64,000 bases of DNA from JANNPJ01 sp965200525 (GCA_965200525.1 OZ241368.1:1178001-1242000); one strand, 5' to 3'; positions 14,620 through 23,283 are shown, counted from the stretch's first letter. Notes: generated from the sequence alone by a model not told the origin. Program-made: numbers and translations.

Positions 14620-17247
14620 TCAATCAAGACTGTCGAAACGACCTGGCCGGACGAACGGAACTACCAGGGTGCGTGTGTCTTCGCCGCGATCGAGGTACAG
14701 TGCCCGGTTCGCTCGCGGCGACCACTCGACGTCGTACTGCCCCATGAACGGGCGCAGGTCCGTGCCTCGGACGTTCAGCGCCAGAAGGGCGGAGATCTCG
14801 TCCTTGCCGCCGGTCCCGAGATCGTCGGTCAGTCGACGAACACCACGCCACCAGCCGAGGACGTGATGACCTCGCATAGGCCCGTCCCGAAGCAAGGTAC
14901 GCAGGTCGTCCAACCCGGTTCGCTTCACGCCTTCATGGGGCTGCTTCAAAAAAGAAGATGCCGCATCCGCACCGAACACCACGAGATAGGTCGGCCCGGG
15001 GACCACTCCGGCCGCTCCGCCGGTCGCCAGTCGCGAAAGGGCATCGCGATAGCCCGGCATCGTATGCACCTCACAGAGGTGGCCGGCCGCGGCCAGGGCC
15101 GCGGCGGTTTCGTCGACCACGTCGTCGACCGCCGCCACCATTCCGACCAGGACGAAATTCACCGAACCCGGGGCGTGCTGGCGGCTCAGGCTGAGCGTGG
15201 CGCCGTGCAGGACGTCGGCGCCCACGAGGGACGTGCCTAGGACGGCCAGGTGCCGACCGGGCGAAGCGTCCAGGGTGAGCTTGGCCGCCGTGAGACGTAC
15301 GTCGACCGCGAGGCCGAGAAGGGCCGAGCGCCGCCTGACCTCGGGAGTGAGTCGCCGGAAGGTCGGATCGTCCTCGATCCGGTGTTCGGCGTAGCCCACA
15401 AAAACGGACGGTGGAGCGCTGCCGGGGGTCCGCCTTTGCCACAACTGCTGGCGCAGCAGGGCGATGTCGTGGGGATCAGCATTGGGAAACCGCGCTCGCC
15501 GGTTGCCCGAGGACACACCGCCGGCATCGTTCAGAATGACCTGGCCCACCGTGAGGGAATCGGCCGCCGGGTTCAACCCGTCCAGGATCGCACCGCCTCC
15601 GGCCAAGGCCACCCGCATCCCGAACTGCCCGAAGACAGACTGTCCCCTGGTGTAGAGCGCCTGGATACCGGAGATGGATTGGCTGGCCAGGATCAGATGG
15701 ATCCCGTAGGAGCGGCCCTTGCGCGCCACCTCTTCGACCAGATCGACCGCCTTCTTGGCCGTTTCGTCGTTCCCTTGGAACAGGACGTGGAACTCGTCGA
15801 TCACGGTGAGGATACGCGGCAGGGCGACGTCACCACGGGCCGCCCGCAATTGAGCGAGATTGGTGACTCCCGACTGCTTCATCGCCGAGGCCCTGCGGCC
15901 CATCTCGCGAACCAGCTCAACCAGCACCGCCAGGCCGTACTCACGGTCGGACTCGACCCCGACGGTACGAGCGTGGGGCACCCAGGTCGGATCCCGGTCG
16001 GTCGGGATGAACTCGGTGAATGACACGCCCTCCTTAAAATCGAGCAAATAGAGGGCCAATTCGTCCGGCGAGTATCGAGCGGCCAGCCCGTAGAGCACAT
16101 CGAGCAGAAAGACGGTCTTACCGGAACCGGTGCGGCCGCCGACCAACCAGTGCGGAGTCTTGTCGTCCAGGGCAATGACCGCCTCGGCGCGGCCGACCCG
16201 GCCGATGGTGGTCCGCAGGCCCTCGACAGACGATTCTGTCCACAGTTCGGCCGGCACCAGGTCCTCGAAGTCGAGCGCGATCTCGGCCGCCGTCCGAGCG
16301 GCGATGTTGCGGCACAACTCGTCCACCAGGTCGACCGGGGGCGACGGATCGAGCGTGACCGGGGCATTGAGTCCCCGTTCTTCCGCCCCGAAGGCCTCTC
16401 GCGGCGGATCGCTCAATCGAAATCCGCCGCGAATAGCCGGATCCGCAGTCAACCGACTGGTCAGCTCCAGCACCGGAAGCCTGTCCCAGCCCGAGTTCGA
16501 CATCGGCGGGTAGCCGGCCAGGACGAGATGAACCCGGGCCGCCGGGCCGGCGTGGGCCAACGCGGCCAGCCTTGAGTACTCGTTGCGGCCGCAACCCGGT
16601 GGCAACGCAGCAGCCACGATCACGATCACGTCCGGATCGACGAGGGCCCCCGACTGCACGAGCCGGACCTGCTCCTCGGCCTCGTCCAGCAGTTCACGGA
16701 ACTCGTCGAGTTCGTCGACGGGGGCGTTCATCACGCCCACCGGCACGAGGGCTCGGAACGGCGCCAGCGCTGCTCCTAGGGCCCCACCGTCGACCGCGAG
16801 AATGCGCAGCACTCCGGGTGGAAAGGCAGCCAGGAGTCGCGTGATGAGAGCACGCAACAACCCGGCCACCGCCGGGTCTCGACCATCCCGGTCGATGGTC
16901 AGGTGCCCGGCCCCGATCAATGGCACAACAACCGGGAACCCCACTCCCGGGAGCGGATGGGCATCGGCGATCCGGATGGTCGTCGATCGGCCCGGTTCGG
17001 CCGCGGTTCCCAGGGCGTACCGCTGTTCGTTGATGACGTTCCAGGGGGCCCCGAGCCAGCCGGGCGCGGCCTCGGCCGCGGCTCGCTCGAGCTGGGCCGC
17101 GAGAGCGGTCTGCTGCTGGGCCGATTCGGCGCTGTGGGCCGAGTCGGCCTCGAGCCGGTCGAGCCGGTCGCGGATCGCGGCCAGCAGGCCCAGCGCCTCG
17201 CGGTGCGCGGTGATCGCGCGCAGGAACGACGCCTTGGCCTTGGCCAC
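14620..17247 (-). CDS. FtsK/SpoIIIE-type ATPase, EccC-like layout, first gene of cassette
   Basis: About 875 aa from the GTG at 17247 (GGAGG 4 nt upstream); a TTG at 17307 in frame is the alternative. An N-terminal coiled coil is followed by a domain without a P-loop, then the active FtsK/SpoIIIE motor: Walker A GGRTGSGKTVFLLDVL near residue 370, LLDFKEGVSF, Walker B RILTVIDEFHVLF near 480, HLILASQSISGIQ. A third region from about 660 (HLAVLGTSLVGADVL) looks like a RecA-like fold with a ruined P-loop. No membrane segment is evident. Several ATPase-like modules with one intact motor recall EccC of type VII secretion, but DNA or conjugative translocases are also possible. Begins about 150 bp after uvrD2 on the same strand. 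Confidence 0.85.
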   Translation of the reverse strand: MAKAKASFLRAITAHREALGLLAAIRDRLDRLEADSAHSAESAQQQTALAAQLERAAAEAAPGWLGAPWNVINEQRYALGTAAEPGRSTTIRIADAHPLPGVGFPVVVPLIGAGHLTIDRDGRDPAVAGLLRALITRLLAAFPPGVLRILAVDGGALGAALAPFRALVPVGVMNAPVDELDEFRELLDEAEEQVRLVQSGALVDPDVIVIVAAALPPGCGRNEYSRLAALAHAGPAARVHLVLAGYPPMSNSGWDRLPVLELTSRLTADPAIRGGFRLSDPPREAFGAEERGLNAPVTLDPSPPVDLVDELCRNIAARTAAEIALDFEDLVPAELWTESSVEGLRTTIGRVGRAEAVIALDDKTPHWLVGGRTGSGKTVFLLDVLYGLAARYSPDELALYLLDFKEGVSFTEFIPTDRDPTWVPHARTVGVESDREYGLAVLVELVREMGRRASAMKQSGVTNLAQLRAARGDVALPRILTVIDEFHVLFQGNDETAKKAVDLVEEVARKGRSYGIHLILASQSISGIQALYTRGQSVFGQFGMRVALAGGGAILDGLNPAADSLTVGQVILNDAGGVSSGNRRARFPNADPHDIALLRQQLWQRRTPGSAPPSVFVGYAEHRIEDDPTFRRLTPEVRRRSALLGLAVDVRLTAAKLTLDASPGRHLAVLGTSLVGADVLHGATLSLSRQHAPGSVNFVLVGMVAAVDDVVDETAAALAAAGHLCEVHTMPGYRDALSRLATGGAAGVVPGPTYLVVFGADAASSFLKQPHEGVKRTGLDDLRTLLRDGPMRGHHVLGWWRGVRRLTDDLGTGGKDEISALLALNVRGTDLRPFMGQYDVEWSPRANRALYLDRGEDTRTLVVPFVRPGRFDSLD

Positions 17248-17394
17248 CCGGCCTCCGTCTCGTTCGCCGCCTCCGAGCAGTCGCTCACCTGCCGCCCGTC
17301 CGGACAAGACCTTACCGAAGAGGGCGACCGGGATGAACTACCCCACACCGGACGGTGGCCCGGCCCTGGCTCAGGGTGACCGCGGCGAGCGCCG

Positions 17395-19521
17395 TCAGGG
17401 CCGGTTCAGCAACTCCAGGACCGCCTGGCCGTAGCGCTGCAGCTTGGCCGCGCCGACCCCGGGCACCCGGGCCAGGGCGCCCTCGTCGGCCGGCAGGGTC
17501 TCGGCGATGGCGACCAGGGTGGCGTCGGTGAACACCACGTAGGCAGGCAGTTTGGCCTCGGTCGCCACTCCCGAGCGCCACTCGCGCAGGCGCTCGAAGA
17601 GCTCCTCGTCGTAGGTGGCCGGGCACGACGAGCAGCGGCCCACCTTGCGCTCGACGGCCGAGGTCAGCGGGCCGGAACAGACCCGGCAGAGGGCGGCCGG
17701 AATGCTCTTGCGGGGAGCCTCCCGGCGGCGTCCGGCATCGGCTGCCACCGCACCGGCCGACTCCGGGAAGATCCCCTCCAGGAACCGGGACGGCGACCGG
17801 CCGGCCCGGCCCCCCGGCGTGCGGGACCGGGACCAGGACAGGTTCAGGTGCTCGCGGGCCCGGGTGATGCCGACGTAGAGCAGCCGGCGTTCCTCCTCGA
17901 CCGCCTCCCAGCCCTCGGCGAACGAGATCGGCATCAGCCCCTCGGACAGCCCGACCAGGAAGACGGCGTCCCATTCCAGCCCCTTGGCCGCATGCAGGGA
18001 GGCCAGAGTGATCCCCTCGATCGAGGGCGCATGCTGGGCGTTGGCCCGCTCCTCGAGTTCGGCCACGAAGTCGGTCAGCGTCGCCTCGGGCCGGCCGGCC
18101 GCGAACTCGTCGGACAGGGCGGCCAGCGACTGCAGCGACTCCCAGCGCTCGCGCAACGCTCCCCCGGCGGACGGCGGCGCGACCGACCAGCCGGCCGCGG
18201 CCAGCACGGCCCGCACCTCGCTGGGCAGTTCGTCGTCGTGCCCACCGGACCGGGCGGCGCCGCGCAGCAGCATCACCGCCTCGCGGATCTCCTTGCGGAT
18301 CCAGAACCGCTCACCGCCGCGGAGAACATAGGCCAGCCCGGCGTCGGCCAGGGCCTGCTCGAACTGCTCGGACTGCGAGTTGGTCCGGAACAGGACGGCG
18401 ATCTCCCGGGGGCGGACGCCGTCCGCGACCAGTTGCTTGATCCGCTTGGCCACGGCCGCGGCCTCGACCACGTCGTCGTCGTGCACGCTCAGCCGGGGCA
18501 GCGGGCCGCCCGGTCGCTGGGCGACCAGCGCCAACGGGGTCGGCCCGGTGCCCTTGGCCCGCCGGGCCAGCAGCCGGTTGGCCAGGGCGACGATCTGCGG
18601 GGTGGACCGGTAGTCGCGGACCAGCCGGACCGTGGTCGCGTTGCGGTAGCGGCCCTCGAAACCGAGCAGGTGGCGGGGCGAGGCCCCGGTGAACGAGTAG
18701 ATGGTCTGACTCGGGTCGCCGACCACGCAGAGCTCCTCGCGGCCGCCCAGCCACTGCTCGAGCAGGCGCTGCTGGAGGGCCGACACGTCCTGGTACTCGT
18801 CCACCACGAAGTGCCGGTACTGGCTGCGGATCGCGGTCGCGACGTCGGGATAGGCCTCGATGATGCCGGCCGTCAGGAGCAGGACGTCCTCGAAGTCGAT
18901 CACCCCGCGGTCGGTCTTGGCCTCCTCATACACGGTGATCAGCCGGGCCACCGTCTCCGGCGGCAGACCGCCCGGCTCGCCCCGGCCGGCCTTGCGGGCC
19001 GCGGCCGGGTAGGTCTCCGGGGTGAGCAGCGACACCTTGGACCACTCGACCTCGGCCGACAGGTCGCGGACCGCCGTCCGGTCGACGGTGAGCCGCAGCC
19101 GGTTGGCGGCGTCGGCCACCATCCGGGCCTTGTGCTCCAGGATCTCCGGCGGCCGCCCGCCGACCACCCGGGGGAAGAAGTAGCCGAGCTGGCGCAGGGC
19201 GGCGGCGTGAAAGGTGCGGGCCTGCACCCCGCCCACCCCGAGCTCGCGCAACCGGGTCCGCATCTCGCCGGCGGCCCGGGCGGTGAAGGTCACGGCCAGC
19301 ACCTGCTGCGGGCTGTACAGCCCGGCGTGGGCGCCGTAGGCGATCCGGTGGGTGATCGCCCGGGTCTTACCGGTTCCCGCCCCGGCCAGCACACACACCG
19401 GCCCCTCCAGGGCCAGCACCACCTCGCGCTGCTCCGGATCCAGCGCCTCGAGCATGCCGTCGGCGGTCAGCGCCCGCGCCGAGGGCGGGGCGGCGGCGTC
19501 GTCGAGGGCTGATCCGGTCAT
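17395..19521 (-). CDS. uvrD2: ATP-dependent DNA helicase UvrD2
   Basis: A 708-aa superfamily 1A helicase. Motifs: AGAGTGKT (Walker A), VVDEYQDVS (Walker B), VVGDPSQTIYSF, LVRDYRSTPQI, TLASLHAAKGLEWDAVFL and EEERRLLYVGITRAREHL. The C-terminus has CRVCSG and CSSCPATYDEELFERLREWR, a four-cysteine zinc motif, and then an HRDC domain; this combination marks UvrD2, a 3'-5' helicase of DNA repair. The ATG at 19521 is chosen because TAGGAT lies 7 nt upstream (leaderless), rather than the upstream ATGs at 19530 and 19551. In mycobacteria whiB7 is the direct neighbour; here the FtsK cassette lies between. Confidence 0.93.
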   Translation of the reverse strand: MTGSALDDAAAPPSARALTADGMLEALDPEQREVVLALEGPVCVLAGAGTGKTRAITHRIAYGAHAGLYSPQQVLAVTFTARAAGEMRTRLRELGVGGVQARTFHAAALRQLGYFFPRVVGGRPPEILEHKARMVADAANRLRLTVDRTAVRDLSAEVEWSKVSLLTPETYPAAARKAGRGEPGGLPPETVARLITVYEEAKTDRGVIDFEDVLLLTAGIIEAYPDVATAIRSQYRHFVVDEYQDVSALQQRLLEQWLGGREELCVVGDPSQTIYSFTGASPRHLLGFEGRYRNATTVRLVRDYRSTPQIVALANRLLARRAKGTGPTPLALVAQRPGGPLPRLSVHDDDVVEAAAVAKRIKQLVADGVRPREIAVLFRTNSQSEQFEQALADAGLAYVLRGGERFWIRKEIREAVMLLRGAARSGGHDDELPSEVRAVLAAAGWSVAPPSAGGALRERWESLQSLAALSDEFAAGRPEATLTDFVAELEERANAQHAPSIEGITLASLHAAKGLEWDAVFLVGLSEGLMPISFAEGWEAVEEERRLLYVGITRAREHLNLSWSRSRTPGGRAGRSPSRFLEGIFPESAGAVAADAGRRREAPRKSIPAALCRVCSGPLTSAVERKVGRCSSCPATYDEELFERLREWRSGVATEAKLPAYVVFTDATLVAIAETLPADEGALARVPGVGAAKLQRYGQAVLELLNRP

Positions 19522-19528
19522 CGCGGCC

Positions 19529-19534
19529 ATCCTA
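19529..19534 (-). promoter_or_regulatory. -10 element, leaderless uvrD2
   Basis: TAGGAT on the minus strand, 7 nt before the chosen ATG at 19521. The tandem repeats at 19538-19579 start just behind it and would cover the -35 region. Confidence 0.45.
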
Positions 19535-19537
19535 ATG

Positions 19538-19579
19538 AGAGCCGGGCCCAATCAGAGCCGGGCCCAATCAGAGCCGGGC
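19538..19579. repeat. 2.6 tandem copies of a 16-bp unit
   Basis: AGAGCCGGGCCCAATC occurs twice exactly and once as the partial AGAGCCGGGC. It lies in the short divergent promoter region of uvrD2 and the mycoredoxin gene. The unit contains the GGGCCC palindrome. It could be a regulator site or just slippage. Confidence 0.65.
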
Positions 19580-19671
19580 GGGAACAGTCCGCGCCCGTCC
19601 CGTGGTTGTATCCGCAAGACCTTCGTCACCCCGCCCACGCTCGACCCCCTTCGACCCAGGAGCAGCGCGCC

Positions 19672-19926
19672 ATGGACGCCCCCGCAGCCGGCACGATCAC
19701 GATGTTCTCGACCACCTGGTGCGGTTACTGCCAGCGACTGAAGAGCCAGCTCAACCGGGCCGGGATCGGGTACAACGAGGTCAACATCGAAGAGGTGCCG
19801 GACGCCGCCGCCTACGTGATGCAGGTCAACGGGGGCAACCAGACCGTGCCGACCGTGGTCTTCCCGGACGGCACGGCCGCGACCAACCCGTCGCTGGCCG
19901 AGGTCAAGGCTCGGCTCGCCGCCTGA
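19672..19926 (+). CDS. mrx1: mycoredoxin / glutaredoxin-family protein
   Basis: An 84-aa thioredoxin-fold protein: TMFSTTWCGYCQRLKSQL has the CxxC redox site (CGYC), and TVPTVVFPDGT is the cis-proline region. Length and position beside uvrD2 and nudC match mycobacterial mycoredoxin-1, which reduces mycothiol mixed disulfides. AGGAG lies about 9 nt before the ATG at 19672. The stop codon overlaps the probable CTG start of the downstream gene. Confidence 0.9.
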   Translation: MDAPAAGTITMFSTTWCGYCQRLKSQLNRAGIGYNEVNIEEVPDAAAYVMQVNGGNQTVPTVVFPDGTAATNPSLAEVKARLAA

Positions 19927-20588
19927 ACCGGCTGGCCGAGCAGATCGCCGGGCTGGCGATCGCGGCCCGCGACCGGCCGGCCCCGGGCCCGGTTGATCGC
20001 GGCCGTACCGGGCCGCGGTCGATCCGGCTCGGCCTCGACGGGCCGATCGAGCAGGACACGATCGACCTGGCCGACGCCGTCGCGGCCCGGCTGATCGAGC
20101 TGGCGGTGCCGGTGGCCCGGGTCAGCGCCCGCGACTTCCTCCGGGCCCGGTCGCTGCGCCTGGAGTACGGCCGCGACGACCCGGAGTCGTTCTACCGGGC
20201 CTGGTACGACCTGCCCGCCCTGCGCCGCGAGGTGCTCGATCCGCTGGGCCCGGGCGGGCGGGGTCGCTGGCTCCCCCGGTTGCGCGATCCCGACACCGAC
20301 CGGTCGGTCCGGGCCGAGCTGCAGCCGGCCCCGCCGGGAACGATCGCGGTGGTGGACGGGCGATTCCTGCTCCGGGACGACGTCCGCCCGGGTTTCGATC
20401 TGGTGGTGCATCTCAGCGTCTCGGTGGCGGCCCGGTCCCGGCGGCTGCCGGACGACGAGGCCGGCCGGGTGCTACCGGCCTGGGACCGCTACCTGGCCGA
20501 GGTCCGGCCGGCCGAGCAGGCCGACCTGGTGGCCAAGTTCGATCACCCGGACCGGCCCGCGGTGCTGTCCGGCAACCAGCCCGGCTAG
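19923..20588 (+). CDS. uridine-kinase-like protein without a P-loop
   Basis: About 221 codons in frame after mycoredoxin. Recognisable kinase-like blocks are VARVSARDFLRARSLRLEYGRDDPESFYRAWYD, GTIAVVDGRFLLRDDV and FDLVVHLSVSVAARSRR, as in actinobacterial uridine kinase-like proteins. Where GxxGxGKT is expected the sequence is IRLGLDGPIEQDTIDLAD, so ATP binding may be lost. There is no ATG or GTG near the expected N-terminus; CTG at 19923 overlaps the upstream stop (CTGA) and is the likely start. The next in-frame GTG is at 20106 and would remove the conserved N-terminus. Shares CTAG with the convergent nudC stop. Confidence 0.7.
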   Translation: MNRLAEQIAGLAIAARDRPAPGPVDRGRTGPRSIRLGLDGPIEQDTIDLADAVAARLIELAVPVARVSARDFLRARSLRLEYGRDDPESFYRAWYDLPALRREVLDPLGPGGRGRWLPRLRDPDTDRSVRAELQPAPPGTIAVVDGRFLLRDDVRPGFDLVVHLSVSVAARSRRLPDDEAGRVLPAWDRYLAEVRPAEQADLVAKFDHPDRPAVLSGNQPG

Positions 20589-21511
20589 CTCCAGTCGATC
20601 GAACCCTCGACGGACCCGCCGAACCAGTCCTCGATCAGCCGCCGGGCGATCGACACGGCCGGTGGCAGCCGGAGCCGGTCTGCCTTCACGTCGTCGGCCA
20701 GCTCCTGCTTGGTCCACCACCGGGCCTCGGCGATCTCGACCTCGTCGACGGTGATCGCGGTGTCGGTGGCCTCGCCCCGGAACCCGAGCATCAGGGACGA
20801 CGGGAACGGCCAGGGCTGGCTGCCGCGGTAGCTCACCTCACCCACGGCGATCCCGCACTCCTCGTCGACCTCGCGCCGGACGGCGTCCTCCAGCGACTCG
20901 CCCGGCTCGACGAAACCGGCCAGGGTCGAGAACCGCAGCGGCGGCCAGCTGGCCTGCCGGCCGAGCAGGATCCGGTCCTCGGCGTCGACCACGGACATGA
21001 TCACCGCCGGATCGGTCCGGGGGTAGTGCTCGGCCCCGCAGTTCGGGCAGTGCCGCGTCCAGCCCGACATGATGACGTCGGTCTCGGCCCCGCAGCGCGC
21101 GCACCGGGTGTGGTTGGTGTGCCAGGCCAGCAGGGCCACCGCCGCGGTCAGCAGGCCGGCTCCGGTGTCGTCGAGCAGGGCCCCGACCTCGCGCAATCCG
21201 GCCCAGCGGGCGCCGTCGGGCAGGTCGGGAGCATCGTCCAGGGCCACCGCCAGGTAGCTGCGCTTGTCGTCGTCCAGCCCCAGGAAGAGCCGCCGCAGCT
21301 GGGGTGAGGTCGCCTCGGGCCGATCCAGCGGCGACGAGAGCATGAGGACCGGCCCGTCCGGGCCGTCGGTCACGGGCGCCTGGCCGGCGTGGACCGGCAG
21401 GACGAGCGTGGCCGGATCGGCCGCGAGCCGGTTCAGCAGCTCCGGATCCGAGCGCAGATGAGCTGCTCGGTCGAGCGTCGATCGGGACAGGGCGAGACGC
21501 TCTAGGGCCAT
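20585..21511 (-). CDS. nudC: NADH pyrophosphatase NudC
   Basis: A 308-aa protein. Zinc ribbon RCARCGAETD...RHCPNCGAEHYPRTDPAVIM, then the NUDIX box GFVEPGESLEDAVRREVDEECGI and the NudC signature SQPWPFPSSLMLGF. It hydrolyses NADH to NMNH and AMP, and family members can remove NAD caps from RNA. Same place relative to uvrD2 and mycoredoxin as in mycobacteria. TAGGGT sits 6 nt before the ATG, so the transcript is probably leaderless. Confidence 0.94.
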   Translation of the reverse strand: MALERLALSRSTLDRAAHLRSDPELLNRLAADPATLVLPVHAGQAPVTDGPDGPVLMLSSPLDRPEATSPQLRRLFLGLDDDKRSYLAVALDDAPDLPDGARWAGLREVGALLDDTGAGLLTAAVALLAWHTNHTRCARCGAETDVIMSGWTRHCPNCGAEHYPRTDPAVIMSVVDAEDRILLGRQASWPPLRFSTLAGFVEPGESLEDAVRREVDEECGIAVGEVSYRGSQPWPFPSSLMLGFRGEATDTAITVDEVEIAEARWWTKQELADDVKADRLRLPPAVSIARRLIEDWFGGSVEGSIDWS

Positions 21512-21517
21512 CCTCGC

Positions 21518-21523
21518 ACCCTA
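21518..21523 (-). promoter_or_regulatory. -10 element, leaderless nudC
   Basis: TAGGGT on the minus strand, 6 nt before the ATG at 21511. Confidence 0.5.
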
Positions 21524-21538
21524 CGCGGCCCAGAACAG

Positions 21539-21544
21539 TACGGT
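21539..21544 (+). promoter_or_regulatory. -10 element, leaderless phosphotransferase
   Basis: TACGGT, 6 nt before the GTG at 21551 (only 3 nt before the ATG at 21548), which favours GTG as the start. Confidence 0.45.
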
Positions 21545-21550
21545 GGCATG

Positions 21551-22462
21551 GTGTCAGCACGGTCCCCGCTCGCCCTCGCCGCCCTGGCCTCCGCCGCCGT
21601 CCGCGGCCTGGAGCCGGTGCACACCAGGCGACTCGAGGCGACGGCCGACGACGTCGACTCGGCCGTGATCGAGGACAATCTGAAGCGGCACTGGGTGGTC
21701 CGGGCTCCCCGCAACACGGCCGCCGGCGTCCGGATGGACCAGGAGTCGCAGCTGATCGCCCAGCTGATGTCCTGGTTGCCGTTCGGCCTGCCGCAGGCCG
21801 AGGGCACCGCCGCGCTGCGCACCGGCGGCCGGGCGGTGGTGCACCGGCAACTGCCCGGCAATCCCGTGCGGCCGATGGAGCTGCTGCACCGGCCCGGCCT
21901 GGCCGCGGCGTTCGGCCGGACCGTGGCCGCCATCCACGACCTGCCGGTCCGGCTGGTCGAGGAGGCCGGCATGCCGGTCTACAGCGCCGAGGAGTACCGG
22001 TTCCGCCGGATGGCCGAGGTCGACCGGGCCGCGGCCACCGGCCAGGTGCCGACCCGGCTGCTGACCCGCTGGGAGCGGGCCGTGGAGGAGGTCGGCGCCT
22101 GGCGGTTCGTGCCCTGCTGCGTGCACGGCGACCTGGCCGGCGACAACGTGCTGGTGCAGGCCGAGACCGTGACCGGGGTGATGGAGTGGTCCGAGACCCG
22201 GGTGGCCGACCCGGCCGACGACCTGGCCTGGCTGGCCGTCGGGGCGACCGAGCCGGCCCTGGACGGCGTGCTGGCCGCCTACACCGCCGCCCGCCGGGAG
22301 ACCCCGGACAGCTCACTGCGCCGGCGGGCCCGGCTGTCCGGCGAGTTCGCCCTGGCCCGCTGGCTGATGCACGGGGTCAACTCGGACGACCAGACGATCG
22401 TGGACGACGCCGTGCAGATGCTGACCGACCTGGATGCCACCGTCCAGGACACCCCCTGGTGA
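21551..22462 (+). CDS. aminoglycoside-phosphotransferase-like kinase
   Basis: A 303-aa protein of the APH/choline-kinase fold. CVHGDLAGDNVLV is the Brenner-type catalytic loop and GVMEWSETRVADPADDLAWL the metal-binding region; the nucleotide Lys region is HWVVRAPRN. Such proteins near nudC/uvrD occur widely in actinobacteria without known substrate, and resistance should not be assumed. ATG at 21548 is possible, but the -10 spacing favours GTG 21551. Overlaps the next gene (GTGA). Confidence 0.85.
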   Translation: MSARSPLALAALASAAVRGLEPVHTRRLEATADDVDSAVIEDNLKRHWVVRAPRNTAAGVRMDQESQLIAQLMSWLPFGLPQAEGTAALRTGGRAVVHRQLPGNPVRPMELLHRPGLAAAFGRTVAAIHDLPVRLVEEAGMPVYSAEEYRFRRMAEVDRAAATGQVPTRLLTRWERAVEEVGAWRFVPCCVHGDLAGDNVLVQAETVTGVMEWSETRVADPADDLAWLAVGATEPALDGVLAAYTAARRETPDSSLRRRARLSGEFALARWLMHGVNSDDQTIVDDAVQMLTDLDATVQDTPW

Positions 22463-23262
22463 CCCGGCTCCAGCTGGCCACGTTCAACCTGCTCTCGGGC
22501 CGTTCGCTGACCGACTGGCGCAGTGAGGGCGGCCGGCTGGTGCAGGCGATCAGCGAGCTGGGGTACGACGGCCTCGACCTGCTGGCGGTCCAGGAGGTCG
22601 ACCGCGGCCAGCCGCGTTCGGAGAAGCTGGACCAGACCTCGCTGATCGCGGCCACCCTGGGCGCGGTGGACAGCCGGTTCGTGGCGACCCTGAACGGGAC
22701 GCCGGGCGAACCGGGCTGGACCCCGGCCGGTGACGAGCCGGTGGCGGCCGACCGGCCGCAGTTCGGGGTCGGGCTGATCTCCCGGCGTCCGGTGGCCGAA
22801 TGGCACGTGCTGCGGCTACCGCCGGCCCCGGGCCGCTACCCGATGCCGATGCCCCCACTGCCCGGCCGCCCGCCGAGAATCCGCTTGGTCCGGGACGAAC
22901 CGCGGGCCGCGGTGGCCGCGGTCCTGATCGAGCCGCGGATCACGATCGCCACCACCCACCTGTCGTACCTGCCCGGATCCAACGCCCGTCAACTGCGCCG
23001 GGTGCGGGACTGGCTGATCCGGCTGCCCGGCCCGGTGATCCTGCTGGGCGACCTCAACCTGCCCGGCGGCCTGCCCCGCCGGATCACCGGCTGGACGCCG
23101 CTGTTCAGCCGGCCCACCTTTCCTTCCCCCGCGCCCCGGGTGCAGCTCGACCACGTGCTGGCGGCGGGCCTGCCCGCCGGCAGCCGGGCCCAGAGCTGGG
23201 AACAACGGCTGGCGATCAGCGATCACCGGGCGGTGCGGGTGAACCTGGACCTGCCCGACTGA
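22459..23262 (+). CDS. endonuclease/exonuclease/phosphatase (EEP) family protein
   Basis: A 267-aa protein with all EEP landmarks: LATFNLLSGR (Asn), DLLAVQEVDR (Glu), THLSYLPGSN, VILLGDLNLP (DxN), VQLDHVLA and ISDHRAVRV (catalytic His). Mg-dependent phosphoesterase or nuclease; substrate unknown. No signal peptide. Translationally coupled to the upstream phosphotransferase gene. Confidence 0.9.
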   Translation: MTRLQLATFNLLSGRSLTDWRSEGGRLVQAISELGYDGLDLLAVQEVDRGQPRSEKLDQTSLIAATLGAVDSRFVATLNGTPGEPGWTPAGDEPVAADRPQFGVGLISRRPVAEWHVLRLPPAPGRYPMPMPPLPGRPPRIRLVRDEPRAAVAAVLIEPRITIATTHLSYLPGSNARQLRRVRDWLIRLPGPVILLGDLNLPGGLPRRITGWTPLFSRPTFPSPAPRVQLDHVLAAGLPAGSRAQSWEQRLAISDHRAVRVNLDLPD

Positions 23263-23283
23263 GGCCCGGACTCGACCTCGGCC

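Noticed and set aside
12128..17307. Complete type VII (ESX) secretion locus
   Set aside because: No EccB, EccD, EccE, mycosin or WXG motif; only the ATPase and small helical proteins are reminiscent.
12128..17307. Integrated plasmid or prophage
   Set aside because: No integrase, recombinase, replication, capsid or tail gene and no flanking direct repeats seen.
21551..22462. Aminoglycoside resistance gene
   Set aside because: Has the APH fold but is a conserved chromosomal gene beside nudC; resistance cannot be inferred.
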